Assembly (NCBI RefSeq): GCF_964063325.1
Contig: NZ_OZ061315.1
Coordinates: forward strand, 1,984,001-2,048,000
DNA from: Hafnia alvei
GTDB taxonomy: Bacteria; Pseudomonadota; Gammaproteobacteria; Enterobacterales; Enterobacteriaceae
Length of the DNA stretch: 64,000 nucleotides
Direction: 5' to 3'
Positions 42,274 through 50,621 of this stretch are shown here, piece after piece. Below the pieces are notes generated by a model. That model saw nothing but the letters and a program-made list of their open reading frames with translations. It did no database searches and was not told the origin of the DNA. A program made the translations under genes and the position numbers. Numbering within the stretch: position 1 is the first letter of the stretch; each line of letters starts with the position of its first letter.

Positions 42274-43608
42274 CTATTGACACTCCGCCAATTCATTTTG
42301 TTTCGCCAGACGGGTGAAGGTATCTAGCGGGCAATATCCCAGCGCGGTTTGATCGTCACACCCCGGTATTTTTAGCGCCATGCTGCCCGCAGGTTCATCC
42401 AGCGTGAGTGGGGTTTGATTACGCAGCTGTGCCAGCGTTTGATACATCATCTGTACGCTCACGTATTTTTTACCCGCTTTATCTGACCAACGTTCAAAAA
42501 CTAAAGCGCCGCCGGGAGGCGTGTTATCCGGCTGGCCGGCGAGTGTCCACGACAGGCCGAGCATGCCTGCAATATTGGCAATGTTGGTGTCATGCCCTGC
42601 CAGAAACAGGATCTTGTTATCCGCTGATAACTCGGGCAATTCTCGCGTGCCCGTTTGTGAGTTGATTGCACTAACGATGGTTTGTAATAGCGGTGTGCCG
42701 TTATGTTTGGCGATATATGGCGTGCGTGACATCAAATCAAATTGCGCGTTATGCAGCGCCAGCAAAGCGTTCCAGTCTTGCTCGGAGTGGATTTTTCCCC
42801 ACGCGGCATTCGGCATGCCCTGCGCATGTTCAAGCAGGAAAATTTCGGCCAGCGTTGACGATAAACCTACGGCCCCGTCGAGTGCCACTTTATTACCATC
42901 GTCTTTGATTGAGAGCTTGCTTGGCATGACCTGTGCGAAGTCGCAGGTTTGGTCTGCGCTATGTTGCTGGCAGTACGCTGACTTTGGAAAATTCAGCACG
43001 CGGCTCATCAGCGCCAGTGCAGGGCGATAGTGCTGGTTTAGCTGAGCTATGGGCATACCGGCCTGTTGTTCGACGGCCTGCTGTACCTGTGTTTTCTCCA
43101 TGCTGCAGACGCCCGCTTTCACCGGATGAAATAGCGGATCGGCCTGCTTGATGTCTTGCTGATGATGAATACTCAGATGGCATTCAGGTGCGAGCCCCGC
43201 CAAAAACGCCTCGCCTGTTTTACGCGTGCGCTGATCGACGTCGGCCCAAACATAGACATCATTCGCGGTCGGACAGCGATCTTTAGACAGGATCCCTAAC
43301 TGCTGAAATGTCTGTCGATAAAACCCGCCCATCAGGCTCACCAAATGCTCGCCTCTTGGCGTGATATACCCCAGTTTGACCGGCCATTCAGGCCAAGCAT
43401 CAGGCGTAACGTCACGCATGGTTTGCGTCATTTTAGTCGGGGCGCGAACGCCATGTCGGCTGAGGATAACCACTTTCTCAAGCTGATAGCCGGAAGGCAC
43501 GGTTTCGCTGGCGTAGCTCGTCGTGGTTAGGATGCTGGCGGCGATCAGTGCCAGAGGTATGCGCTTTAGCAACCGAGTGGGGCAGTGCGTAAACAGAGAA
43601 ATTGTCAT
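42274..43608 (-). CDS. appA: Periplasmic phytase / histidine acid phosphatase (AppA)
   Basis: 444 aa. The signal peptide is about 1-33 (LTTTSYAS). The catalytic motif RHGVRAPTKMTQ (about residues 50-61) and the proton-donor motif AGHDTN (about 340-345) are both present, with several paired cysteines as in E. coli AppA. The sequence reads almost continuously with what I remember of the Hafnia alvei 6-phytase (LGYITPRGEHLVSLMGGFYR, AEIFLLEHAQGMP). It releases phosphate from phytate and other phosphoesters in the periplasm. It is monocistronic or follows the lipoprotein; no Pho box is evident in the 60 bp upstream that I checked. Confidence 0.93.
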   Translation of the reverse strand: MTISLFTHCPTRLLKRIPLALIAASILTTTSYASETVPSGYQLEKVVILSRHGVRAPTKMTQTMRDVTPDAWPEWPVKLGYITPRGEHLVSLMGGFYRQTFQQLGILSKDRCPTANDVYVWADVDQRTRKTGEAFLAGLAPECHLSIHHQQDIKQADPLFHPVKAGVCSMEKTQVQQAVEQQAGMPIAQLNQHYRPALALMSRVLNFPKSAYCQQHSADQTCDFAQVMPSKLSIKDDGNKVALDGAVGLSSTLAEIFLLEHAQGMPNAAWGKIHSEQDWNALLALHNAQFDLMSRTPYIAKHNGTPLLQTIVSAINSQTGTRELPELSADNKILFLAGHDTNIANIAGMLGLSWTLAGQPDNTPPGGALVFERWSDKAGKKYVSVQMMYQTLAQLRNQTPLTLDEPAGSMALKIPGCDDQTALGYCPLDTFTRLAKQNELAECQ

Positions 43609-44007
43609 TTATCGCCTCTTAATTTTCGAATTGTCATGCCAGTCATTGCGGCGTGAAAAACGCGTTTACAGGGAGCCGATGCCGAGCATAGGCCGCATGC
43701 GAATCACTATACGCCAGAAGAGAAAGCGAGCGGTGCGCCAGCGCGAGTTTTACGTGTGACGGTGAGGAAATATTTAACTCTGGTTCAAACCTCTGGCTCA
43801 AAACCCTCCGGTTGTGACCCACTTCAACCTTTCTGTTTGTGTGCCGATTTTTGTTATTCCCTTTTTATTATTGCTGCGAGGATGACTTCAGATGAGTGGG
43901 CGCTGCCGTTAGGTTAACCCCCATAAAATGATACCCATCACTTTATGGGGCTGAACATAGCCGTTGTAGCTGCAGCGGGGATCGGGCTTAAAAAAACAAG
44001 GGACACA
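43609..44007 (+). promoter_or_regulatory. eut promoter region with an inverted repeat
   Basis: 399 bp between phytase and eutS. CCCCATAAA (43919-43927) and TTTATGGGG (43942-43950) form a perfect 9-bp inverted repeat with a 14-bp spacer, ending 57 bp before the eutS start. EutR, encoded at the end of the operon, needs a site near here. Two TGTGA half-sites (near 43755 and 43813) would be a weak basis for a CRP claim. Confidence 0.5.
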
Positions 44008-44343
44008 ATGGAAAAGGAACGGATTATTCAAGAGTTTGTTCCCGGTAAACAGGTGACTCTGGCTCATATCATTGCGCATCCCGGTGAGGATTTAGCCAAA
44101 AAGATAGGCGTCCCCGGAGCCGAAGCGATTGGCATTATGACGCTAACGCCGGGTGAAACCGCAATGATTGCCGGCGACTTAGCAACCAAAGCGGCGAACG
44201 TGCAAATCGGTTTTCTCGACCGCTTTACCGGTGCGTTAGTGGTTTATGGCTCGGTCGGTGCGGTGGAAGAGTCACTACAACAAACGGTCACCGGGCTGGG
44301 CAATTTGCTCAACTACGCCGTGTGTTCGTTGACACGGAGCTAA
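44008..44343 (+). CDS. eutS: EutS, shell protein of the ethanolamine microcompartment
   Basis: 111 aa from the ATG at 44008 (AAGGGA 7 bp upstream). It is a BMC-H shell protein of the permuted EutS type (VTLAHIIAHPGEDLAKKIGVPGAEAIGIMTLTPGE, then GFLDRFTGALVVYGS). EutS forms bent hexamers and is sufficient to nucleate empty shells in other enterics. First gene of the operon; its stop is 2 bp from the eutP start. Confidence 0.95.
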   Translation: MEKERIIQEFVPGKQVTLAHIIAHPGEDLAKKIGVPGAEAIGIMTLTPGETAMIAGDLATKAANVQIGFLDRFTGALVVYGSVGAVEESLQQTVTGLGNLLNYAVCSLTRS

Positions 44344-44345
44344 CG

Positions 44346-44807
44346 ATGACGCGCGCTATTTTTGTGGGCGCGGTCGGCGCCGGGAAAACCACTTTATTTA
44401 ATGCGCTACAGGGTGATTACGCGCTGGCCAGAAAAACGCAGGCCATTGAGTTTAATAACGAGGGCGATATTGATACCCCTGGTGAATATTTTAGTCACCC
44501 ACGTCTCTATCACGCGTTAATCAATACGTTAGTTGAGTGCGAATTGCTGATTTATGTTCACGCCGCCAACGATCCTGAATGCCGCATTCCGGCAGGGTTA
44601 CTGGATATTTATCCGCGCTTACAGCGCGTTGCCGTGATCAGCAAAGCTGATTTGCCCGATGCAGATGTGGCAGGCGTAAAACAGATGCTGGCAGAGGCCG
44701 GATTCAAGCCTCCGATGTTCGTGGTGAACAGCCACTCGAGCGACAGCCTAGACGAGTTTAAGGCATTTTTGACCGCACAATACGGTCAGGACAAAAGGGT
44801 TAAGTGA
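44346..44807 (+). CDS. eutP: EutP, P-loop acetate kinase-like protein
   Basis: 153 aa. It is a small GTPase-like protein with Walker A GAVGAGKTT (about 8-16) and a probable base-recognition segment, ISKADLPD (about 98-105). EutP is reported to have acetate kinase activity in Salmonella. TGA overlaps the eutQ ATG (ATGA), suggesting coupling. It presumably helps use acetyl phosphate made by EutD. Confidence 0.93.
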   Translation: MTRAIFVGAVGAGKTTLFNALQGDYALARKTQAIEFNNEGDIDTPGEYFSHPRLYHALINTLVECELLIYVHAANDPECRIPAGLLDIYPRLQRVAVISKADLPDADVAGVKQMLAEAGFKPPMFVVNSHSSDSLDEFKAFLTAQYGQDKRVK

Positions 44808-45556
44808 TGAAAAAACTGATCACGGCGAATGACATTCGCACCGCACAGGTTCAAGGCCAAAAGAGCATCAATATCGTTTTAGCCGACTACATCGTCACGC
44901 CAGAGGCGCGGGTGGTTGCCGAGCAGCTCGGGGTTGAAATTATCGAGCAATTAACCGCGGCACCTACAGCGCTCACATCTGCGGCAAGCACCGCCACGGA
45001 TGTGCCAGTCACTGTGTCGCAAGCGGGCAGCTCAGCCGCTGAACGCCAGCGTATTCGTGAACACATCTTAGCCCAACTGCCGGAAGGCAGCGTGACGGAA
45101 ACATTGCTCGCGCAGCTTATCGAAAAGGTACAGCAAGAGCAGCGTGCGCAGAAGCAGCCAGCGGCTGCATCAAATAGCGCCCAGCCGAGCTTTCGTTCTG
45201 TGACAGGTAAAGGCGGGGTCAAAGTGGTGGATGGTTCTTCGGTGACTTTTGGCCGTTTTGACGGGGCGAAAGAGCATCAGGTGGGACTGACCGATCTGAT
45301 CACGGCCCAAGACGGCAGCAGTATGGCGGCGGGGTTCATGCAGTGGGAAAACGGTTTTTTCCCTTGGACGCTGAATTACGACGAAGTTGACATGATTTTG
45401 GAAGGCGAACTGCACGTCCGTCACCAAGGCGAAACGCTGGTGGGTAAAGCGGGCGATGTGATGTTTATCCCGCGCGGTTCGAGCATCGAATTTGGTACTA
45501 CCAGCCATGTGCGTTTTCTTTACGTCGCATGGCCCGCTAATTGGCAGGAATGCTAA
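44807..45556 (+). CDS. eutQ: EutQ, cupin-type acetate kinase / shell-assembly protein
   Basis: 249 aa. An N-terminal region (about 1-125) is followed by a C-terminal cupin (about 130-248: GKGGVKVVDGSSVTFGRF, MILEGELHVRHQGETLVGKAGDVMFIPRGS). EutQ has been linked to acetate kinase activity and to shell assembly in Salmonella. The start at 44807 overlaps the eutP stop. Confidence 0.93.
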   Translation: MKKLITANDIRTAQVQGQKSINIVLADYIVTPEARVVAEQLGVEIIEQLTAAPTALTSAASTATDVPVTVSQAGSSAAERQRIREHILAQLPEGSVTETLLAQLIEKVQQEQRAQKQPAAASNSAQPSFRSVTGKGGVKVVDGSSVTFGRFDGAKEHQVGLTDLITAQDGSSMAAGFMQWENGFFPWTLNYDEVDMILEGELHVRHQGETLVGKAGDVMFIPRGSSIEFGTTSHVRFLYVAWPANWQEC

Positions 45557-45593
45557 GAGCCTACTGGGATAGGCCCTAAGCAGGGGGACAATT

Positions 45594-46448
45594 ATGACAA
45601 CTTTTATCACTGAAGACTGGTTACGAGCCAATCATACCCTGAGTGAGGGAAGTGAAATTCGTTTGCCGTCAGATAGCCGCATGACGCCATCGGCGCGTGA
45701 GCTGATAGAAGGGCGTCGTCTGTTGGTGAAATTTCAGGATGAGCAAGGGCGATTATTTGTCGCTGCGTCGCTAGATGAAGATAAAGCGCAGCCTGAGCTG
45801 CAGCCGGTGCATGGGCTGACCAGCCAAGATCGTGCTGCGGCGGCAAGCTGCGAGCTGTGTCATCAGGCCGTAGTGGATAAGCCCGATACGCTGACACACC
45901 TTAATGCACAGGTCATGGTTGCTAAAAACGATCCACGCTTAGCCTTTCGCGCTCGCTTGGATGCCAGTATCGCCACCGCCGTCTGGTTGCAAAGTGAACT
46001 GAGCGCGATGGATTCGGCAGCCCACTGGCTGGCTGATATTCGCTCGCTGCTGGGTAACATTATGCGCGCCGATGCCTTGGACATTCCCTTGGCGGCTCAG
46101 GAGATTGCAGGGCTAACGGCAGATGAGATCCATCGCTTATCGCATCAGCCGCTTAAATTCCTCGGGCACGATCATATCGTTCCCGACGTAAATCAAGGGC
46201 GCGACGTTGCGCTGCTGAATTTGCTGCGCGCCTCGGTGCGTGAAACGGAAATCACGGCGGCTAAGGTGTTTATCGGTGCTGATTATCATGTGCAGAAAGC
46301 CGATTTGCTGCAGGCGCTTAATCGCTTATCCAGTGCGGTGTATGTGCTGATGATCCTGTGCGTACGGCAAAACAGGCAGCAAGGTGAATGGCCGAGCGCT
46401 GAGCAGCTTAAACAATCGATCGCACGCGGAGGGGCTCATGTTAATTGA
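45594..46448 (+). CDS. eutT: EutT, corrinoid adenosyltransferase
   Basis: 284 aa. EutT makes adenosylcobalamin, the EutBC cofactor, from ATP and cob(I)alamin. The PduO/EutT-like region includes ARLDASIATAVWLQSELSAM and NLLRASVRETEI. The enteric metal motif is H-x11-C-C-x2-C; here it reads H73-x11-S85-C86-x2-C89, so the first Cys is Ser. The remaining pair (CELC) and His73 are kept. The start has GGGGGA 6 bp upstream. It overlaps eutD by 11 bp. Confidence 0.93.
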   Translation: MTTFITEDWLRANHTLSEGSEIRLPSDSRMTPSARELIEGRRLLVKFQDEQGRLFVAASLDEDKAQPELQPVHGLTSQDRAAAASCELCHQAVVDKPDTLTHLNAQVMVAKNDPRLAFRARLDASIATAVWLQSELSAMDSAAHWLADIRSLLGNIMRADALDIPLAAQEIAGLTADEIHRLSHQPLKFLGHDHIVPDVNQGRDVALLNLLRASVRETEITAAKVFIGADYHVQKADLLQALNRLSSAVYVLMILCVRQNRQQGEWPSAEQLKQSIARGGAHVN

Positions 46449-47490
46449 TCGCTGCCGCCGCCTAGCGCAGAACCATCCACGGCGGGTGGTGTTCCCCGAT
46501 GCGCTGGATAAGCGCGTGCTTGAGGCTGCGCACTATTTATTGCACCACGGTTTGGCTCAGCCCATTTTGCTGGCGAATCCCTTTGCCCTACGTCATTTCG
46601 CGCTCAGTCACCGTTTAACGCTGGACGGCCTAACGGTGATTGATCCGCAAAGCGCCGATGATTGGCACCATGAGTTTTGCCAGCGCCTAACTCAGCGTTT
46701 GGGTGAGAAAACGCCCGCCGACTGCGCAGAGAAAATGCGTCAGCCGCTGTGGTTTGCCGCCGCGATGGTGACCGGTGATAAAGCCGATTTATGCATTGCC
46801 GGTAATCTCTCATCCACGGCTGCGGTATTACGTGCGGGGCTGCGGGTTATCGGACTTCGGGCGGGAACCCAAACGCTGTCATCGCTCTTTTTAATGCTGT
46901 CACCGCAGGGGGAAACGCTGGGATTTGCCGATTGCAGCGTGGTTCCTCAGCCCACGTCGGCACAGCTGGCGGATATTGCTATCAGCAGCGCGGCGACCTA
47001 TCACGCGATTACGGGCGAAGAGCCTCGCGTGGCGATGCTGTCATTTTCGACCCGCGGCAGCGCCAAGCATCCGGCGGTGGCCTCAGTGCAGCAGGCGGCG
47101 GAGCTGGTTCGTCAGCGCGTACCTGCTTTAACCGTGGATGGTGAAATTCAGTTTGATGCAGCTTTTGTGCCTGATGTTGCGCGGCAAAAAGCGCCGGATA
47201 GCGTATTAGAAGGACGTGCCAATGTGATGGTATTTCCTTCGCTTGAGGCGGGAAATATCGGCTACAAAATTGCTCAGCGTTTGGGCGGGTATCGCGCTTT
47301 AGGGCCGTTGATTCAAGGGCTTAATGCGCCTATGCATGATTTGTCTCGCGGATGTAGCGCGCGTGAAATTATTGAGCTGGTGCTGGTGGCACAAACGCAG
47401 TGCACGTCGCCAATCGCGCCAGTCACAGCGAATAAATCTGTAACGCAGCGCCAGCCAGAAATGGCGGCATCTGCAAATGAGTTGATGTAG
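46438..47490 (+). CDS. eutD: EutD, phosphotransacetylase
   Basis: 350 aa from the ATG at 46438, which has GGAGGGG upstream and lies inside the end of eutT. The PTA domain covers most of the chain (RRVVFPDALDKRVLEAAHYLL near the N-terminus; MLSFSTRGSAKHP and DGEIQFDAAFVPDVA in the middle; GGYRALGPLIQGLNAPMHDLSRGCS near the C-terminus). It converts the acetyl-CoA made by EutE to acetyl phosphate inside or at the shell. Confidence 0.93.
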   Translation: MLIDRCRRLAQNHPRRVVFPDALDKRVLEAAHYLLHHGLAQPILLANPFALRHFALSHRLTLDGLTVIDPQSADDWHHEFCQRLTQRLGEKTPADCAEKMRQPLWFAAAMVTGDKADLCIAGNLSSTAAVLRAGLRVIGLRAGTQTLSSLFLMLSPQGETLGFADCSVVPQPTSAQLADIAISSAATYHAITGEEPRVAMLSFSTRGSAKHPAVASVQQAAELVRQRVPALTVDGEIQFDAAFVPDVARQKAPDSVLEGRANVMVFPSLEAGNIGYKIAQRLGGYRALGPLIQGLNAPMHDLSRGCSAREIIELVLVAQTQCTSPIAPVTANKSVTQRQPEMAASANELM

Positions 47491-47564
47491 CCCGCGTTGC
47501 TGCATCAAGTGAAAACGTGGTTATAAAACCGGTCCCAACGGGATCTCATTGAGAGGTATATATC

Positions 47565-47858
47565 ATGGAAGCATTAGGATTGATTGAAACCAAGGGTCTG
47601 GTCGCACTGATCGAAGCATCGGATGCCATGGTCAAGGCCGCTCGCGTTAAATTGGTGGGCGTGAAGCAAATTGGCGGCGGTTTGGTTACCGCGATGGTTC
47701 GCGGTGATGTGGCGGCGTGTAAAGCGGCCACCGATGCAGGCGCGGCAGCGGCGCAGCGTATCGGCGAGCTGGTTTCTGTGCACGTTATTCCACGTCCGCA
47801 TGGCGATCTGGAAGAAATTTTCCCTATCAAAATGTCTGGCGACAACCCGCTGGATTAA
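47565..47858 (+). CDS. eutM: EutM, main hexameric shell protein
   Basis: 97 aa BMC-H protein with the canonical start MEALGLIETKGLVALIEASDAMVKAA and VKQIGGGLVTAMVRGDVAA. It forms flat hexamers with a narrow pore and is usually the most abundant shell protein. It is followed by a 10-bp hairpin before eutN. Confidence 0.96.
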   Translation: MEALGLIETKGLVALIEASDAMVKAARVKLVGVKQIGGGLVTAMVRGDVAACKAATDAGAAAAQRIGELVSVHVIPRPHGDLEEIFPIKMSGDNPLD

Positions 47859-47867
47859 TCGATGTTC

Positions 47868-47894
47868 GCGTGACGTCGTCATCTGACGTCACGC
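47868..47894 (+). terminator. Intra-operon hairpin after eutM
   Basis: GCGTGACGTC (47868-47877) and GACGTCACGC (47885-47894) form a perfect 10-bp stem with a 7-nt loop, followed by TATTTTAGC. It starts 9 bp after the eutM stop. It could attenuate transcription or stabilise the upstream message. Confidence 0.65.
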
Positions 47895-47993
47895 TATTTT
47901 AGCAACACATCATTTTTTGCTGCCTGCGGGCGGTGTGGGACGCTTTTACCCTGCATTTACCCAAAACGTTTTTAACAGAGCAAGGAGTTAAAC

Positions 47994-48281
47994 GTGAAAT
48001 TGGCCGTCGTGATAGGACAGATCGTATGTACCGTGCGGCATCCCGGGCTTGAGCACGACAAGCTGTTGCTGGTTGAGACCATCAACCGACAGGGTGAACC
48101 AAGCGGGGAATGCAGCGTCGCCACCGACAGCATAGGTGCAGGCAACGGTGAATGGGTGCTGGTGGTGGGAGGAAGTTCCGCCCGCCGCGCACAGCACAGC
48201 GAGGCGTCACCGGTCGATCTCAGCGTCATTGGCATCGTAGATGAAGCCGTGATGGAGAGTCAGGTGATTTTCCATAAGTAA
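47994..48281 (+). CDS. eutN: EutN, pentameric vertex shell protein
   Basis: 95 aa BMC-P protein (MKLAVVIGQIVCTVRHPGL, then LVVGGSSARRAQHSEASPVDLSVIGIVDE). It caps the vertices of the icosahedral shell as pentamers. Preceded by AAGGAG 8 bp upstream. The intergenic gap before it holds the hairpin described separately. Confidence 0.95.
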   Translation: MKLAVVIGQIVCTVRHPGLEHDKLLLVETINRQGEPSGECSVATDSIGAGNGEWVLVVGGSSARRAQHSEASPVDLSVIGIVDEAVMESQVIFHK

Positions 48282-48333
48282 TTTCCCACAGTGAGCCGCT
48301 TAAATTCAAGCAGCTATCAATTCGGGGCGAACA

Positions 48334-49767
48334 GTGAACATGGATCAGAAAGAAATCGAACAAGTGGTGAAGGCGGTACTCGCTGGCATAGCGTCAGCTC
48401 CAGCGGTAACGGCTTCGGCACCTAAAACACCCGATACGCACGTGTACGGCGCAGGCGTTTTCGCCTCGCTGGACGACGCCGTTTCGGCTGCCAAAACGGC
48501 CGTTGCGGGTCTCAAAACCGTGAGTATGCGCAAGATCGCGGTGGATGCTATTCGCCACGCGGCGGAAAAACATGCTCAGGTATTGGCTGAAATGGCCGTG
48601 GCTGAAACGGGCATGGGACGCGTTGAAGATAAATTCGCTAAAAATGTGGCTCAGGCTCGCGGCACGCCGGGCGTGGAATGTTTAGCGCCGCAGGTGCTGA
48701 CCGGAGATAACGGCTTAACGCTGATTGAAAATGCGCCGTGGGGCGTAGTGGCATCCGTCACACCGTCCACTAATCCGGCTGCAACGGTGATCAACAACGC
48801 CATCAGCATGATCTCTGCGGGGAACAGCGTGGTTTTTGCGCCGCATCCGGCGGCAAAAAAAGTCTCCCAGAAAACCATCTCGCTATTAAATGAAGCGGTG
48901 GTGGCCGCAGGTGGGCCAGCCAACCTGATGGTGACCGTCGCCAACCCAGACATTGATACCGCACAGCGCCTATTTAAATACCCAGGTATCGGTTTGTTAG
49001 TCGTGACCGGCGGCGAAGCCGTGGTGGAGTCGGCGCGTAAGCATACTAACAAGCGTTTGATCGCCGCAGGCGCGGGTAATCCACCGGTAGTCGTCGACGA
49101 AACGGCCGATATTCCTCGCGCGGCACGCGCTATCGTGCACGGCGCTTCTTTCGATAACAACATCATCTGCGCCGATGAAAAAGTGCTGATCGTCGTCGAC
49201 AGCGTGGCCGACCAGCTGCTGGCTGAGATGAAGCTGCAACATGCGGTGTTACTGAGCTCGGCGCAGGTGGAACAGCTAATGCCTCTGCTGCTGAAAAATA
49301 TCGATGAGCATGGCAAAGGAACGGTTTGTCGTGACTGGGTGGGCCGTGACGCCGCCAAAATTGCCGCGGCGATTGGGTTAGAAGTGGATGCTAAAACGCG
49401 CCTGCTGCTGGCCGAAACGTCGTCTTCACATCCTTTTGCCGTGACAGAAATGATGATGCCGGTACTGCCGGTGATCCGCGTGGGCAACGTCGAACAGGCG
49501 ATTGCGCTGGCGGTGAAATTGGAAGGCGACTGCCATCACACGGCGGCGATGCATTCTCGCCACATTGAAAATCTCAACCAGATGGCCAATGCCATTGATA
49601 CCAGCATTTTTGTCAAAAACGGGCCGTGCATCGCGGGGCTGGGGCTTGGCGGTGAAGGCTGGACGTCAATGACCATTACCACGCCAACCGGTGAGGGTGT
49701 GACTTCCGCCAGAACCTTTGTCCGTCTGCGCCGCTGCGTGCTGGTGGATACATTCCGCATCGTATAA
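48334..49767 (+). CDS. eutE: EutE, CoA-acylating acetaldehyde dehydrogenase
   Basis: 477 aa. It begins GTG (GGGG 6 bp upstream); the ATG at 48340 is an alternative and matches the Salmonella start. An N-terminal amphipathic peptide (DQKEIEQVVKAVLAGI) resembles the signal that targets enzymes into the microcompartment. A Pro/Ala linker and the ALDH domain follow, with the catalytic Cys in NNIICADEKV and LIENAPWGVVASVTP near the N-side. It oxidises acetaldehyde to acetyl-CoA with NAD+. Confidence 0.95.
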   Translation: MNMDQKEIEQVVKAVLAGIASAPAVTASAPKTPDTHVYGAGVFASLDDAVSAAKTAVAGLKTVSMRKIAVDAIRHAAEKHAQVLAEMAVAETGMGRVEDKFAKNVAQARGTPGVECLAPQVLTGDNGLTLIENAPWGVVASVTPSTNPAATVINNAISMISAGNSVVFAPHPAAKKVSQKTISLLNEAVVAAGGPANLMVTVANPDIDTAQRLFKYPGIGLLVVTGGEAVVESARKHTNKRLIAAGAGNPPVVVDETADIPRAARAIVHGASFDNNIICADEKVLIVVDSVADQLLAEMKLQHAVLLSSAQVEQLMPLLLKNIDEHGKGTVCRDWVGRDAAKIAAAIGLEVDAKTRLLLAETSSSHPFAVTEMMMPVLPVIRVGNVEQAIALAVKLEGDCHHTAAMHSRHIENLNQMANAIDTSIFVKNGPCIAGLGLGGEGWTSMTITTPTGEGVTSARTFVRLRRCVLVDTFRIV

Positions 49768-49778
49768 CGGAGGCGTCA

Positions 49779-50621
49779 ATGACTCGAACCGCACAGGAAT
49801 GGCTTCACCCGCGTTTGTTACGTGCCGCCGAATTGCAGCAAGGATCCGCCGCGCCAATTGAAACCAGCCAGCCACTTTGGCTAGGAATTGATTTGGGTAC
49901 CTGCGACGTGGTGTCGATGGTGGTTGATGCAGACGTTGTTCCCGTCGCGGTGTGTTTGGACTGGGCGGATGTGGTGAGAGATGGCGTGGTGTGGGACTTT
50001 TTTGGCGCCGTCAATATCGTGCGCCAGCACTTAAACACCTTAGAGGCGCAGTTTGGTCGGCGTTTTGAATATGCTGCGACCTCATTTCCTCCGGGCACCG
50101 ATCCGCGTATTTCCATCAATGTGCTGGAAGCCGCAGGGCTCAGCGTCACCAAGGTGTTAGATGAACCCACCGCCGTGGCGGACATGATGGGCCTAACCCG
50201 CGCGGCGGTGGTGGATATCGGTGGTGGAACCACCGGTATTGCCGTGGTGGCGCAGGGTAAGGTGGTTTACTCCGGCGATGAGGCCACCGGCGGCCACCAC
50301 ATTTCTCTTACGCTTGCGGGAAATCAACGAATTTCGTTAGAAGAGGCCGAGCAAATAAAGCGCGAGCGCGGCGCTGAGATCTGGCCCGCGGTGCGTCCGG
50401 TTTACGAAAAAATGGCGGATATCGTTGAGCTGCATCTGCAAGGTCACCGCGTGGATGAGCTCTGGCTCGCTGGCGGTTCTTGTATGCAGCCAGGGGTTAA
50501 GGCGCTATTTGAACAGCGCTTTCCGCAACATCAAATCCATCTGCCACCGCAGTCGATCTTTATGACGCCGCTGGCGATTGCCGCCTGCGGGATCAGCGAA
50601 GAGGAAGGGTGCCATGCATAA
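49779..50621 (+). CDS. eutJ: EutJ, Hsp70-like putative chaperone
   Basis: 280 aa actin-like ATPase fold. The phosphate loops are readable: LGIDLGTCDVVS (about 30-41) and VDIGGGTTGIAVV (about 147-159), with VLDEPTAVADMMG and ELWLAGGSCMQPGV. It is proposed to assist or reactivate Eut enzymes; direct function is unproven. It overlaps the eutG start by 8 bp. Confidence 0.92.
   Translation: MTRTAQEWLHPRLLRAAELQQGSAAPIETSQPLWLGIDLGTCDVVSMVVDADVVPVAVCLDWADVVRDGVVWDFFGAVNIVRQHLNTLEAQFGRRFEYAATSFPPGTDPRISINVLEAAGLSVTKVLDEPTAVADMMGLTRAAVVDIGGGTTGIAVVAQGKVVYSGDEATGGHHISLTLAGNQRISLEEAEQIKRERGAEIWPAVRPVYEKMADIVELHLQGHRVDELWLAGGSCMQPGVKALFEQRFPQHQIHLPPQSIFMTPLAIAACGISEEEGCHA

Noticed and set aside
43741..43830. 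CRP sites in the eut promoter
   Set aside because: Only isolated TGTGA half-sites without a matching second half at the right spacing.
48651..49487. Long open frame opposite eutE (278 codons)
   Set aside because: It is fully antisense to a strongly conserved gene; open antisense frames are expected with this codon usage.
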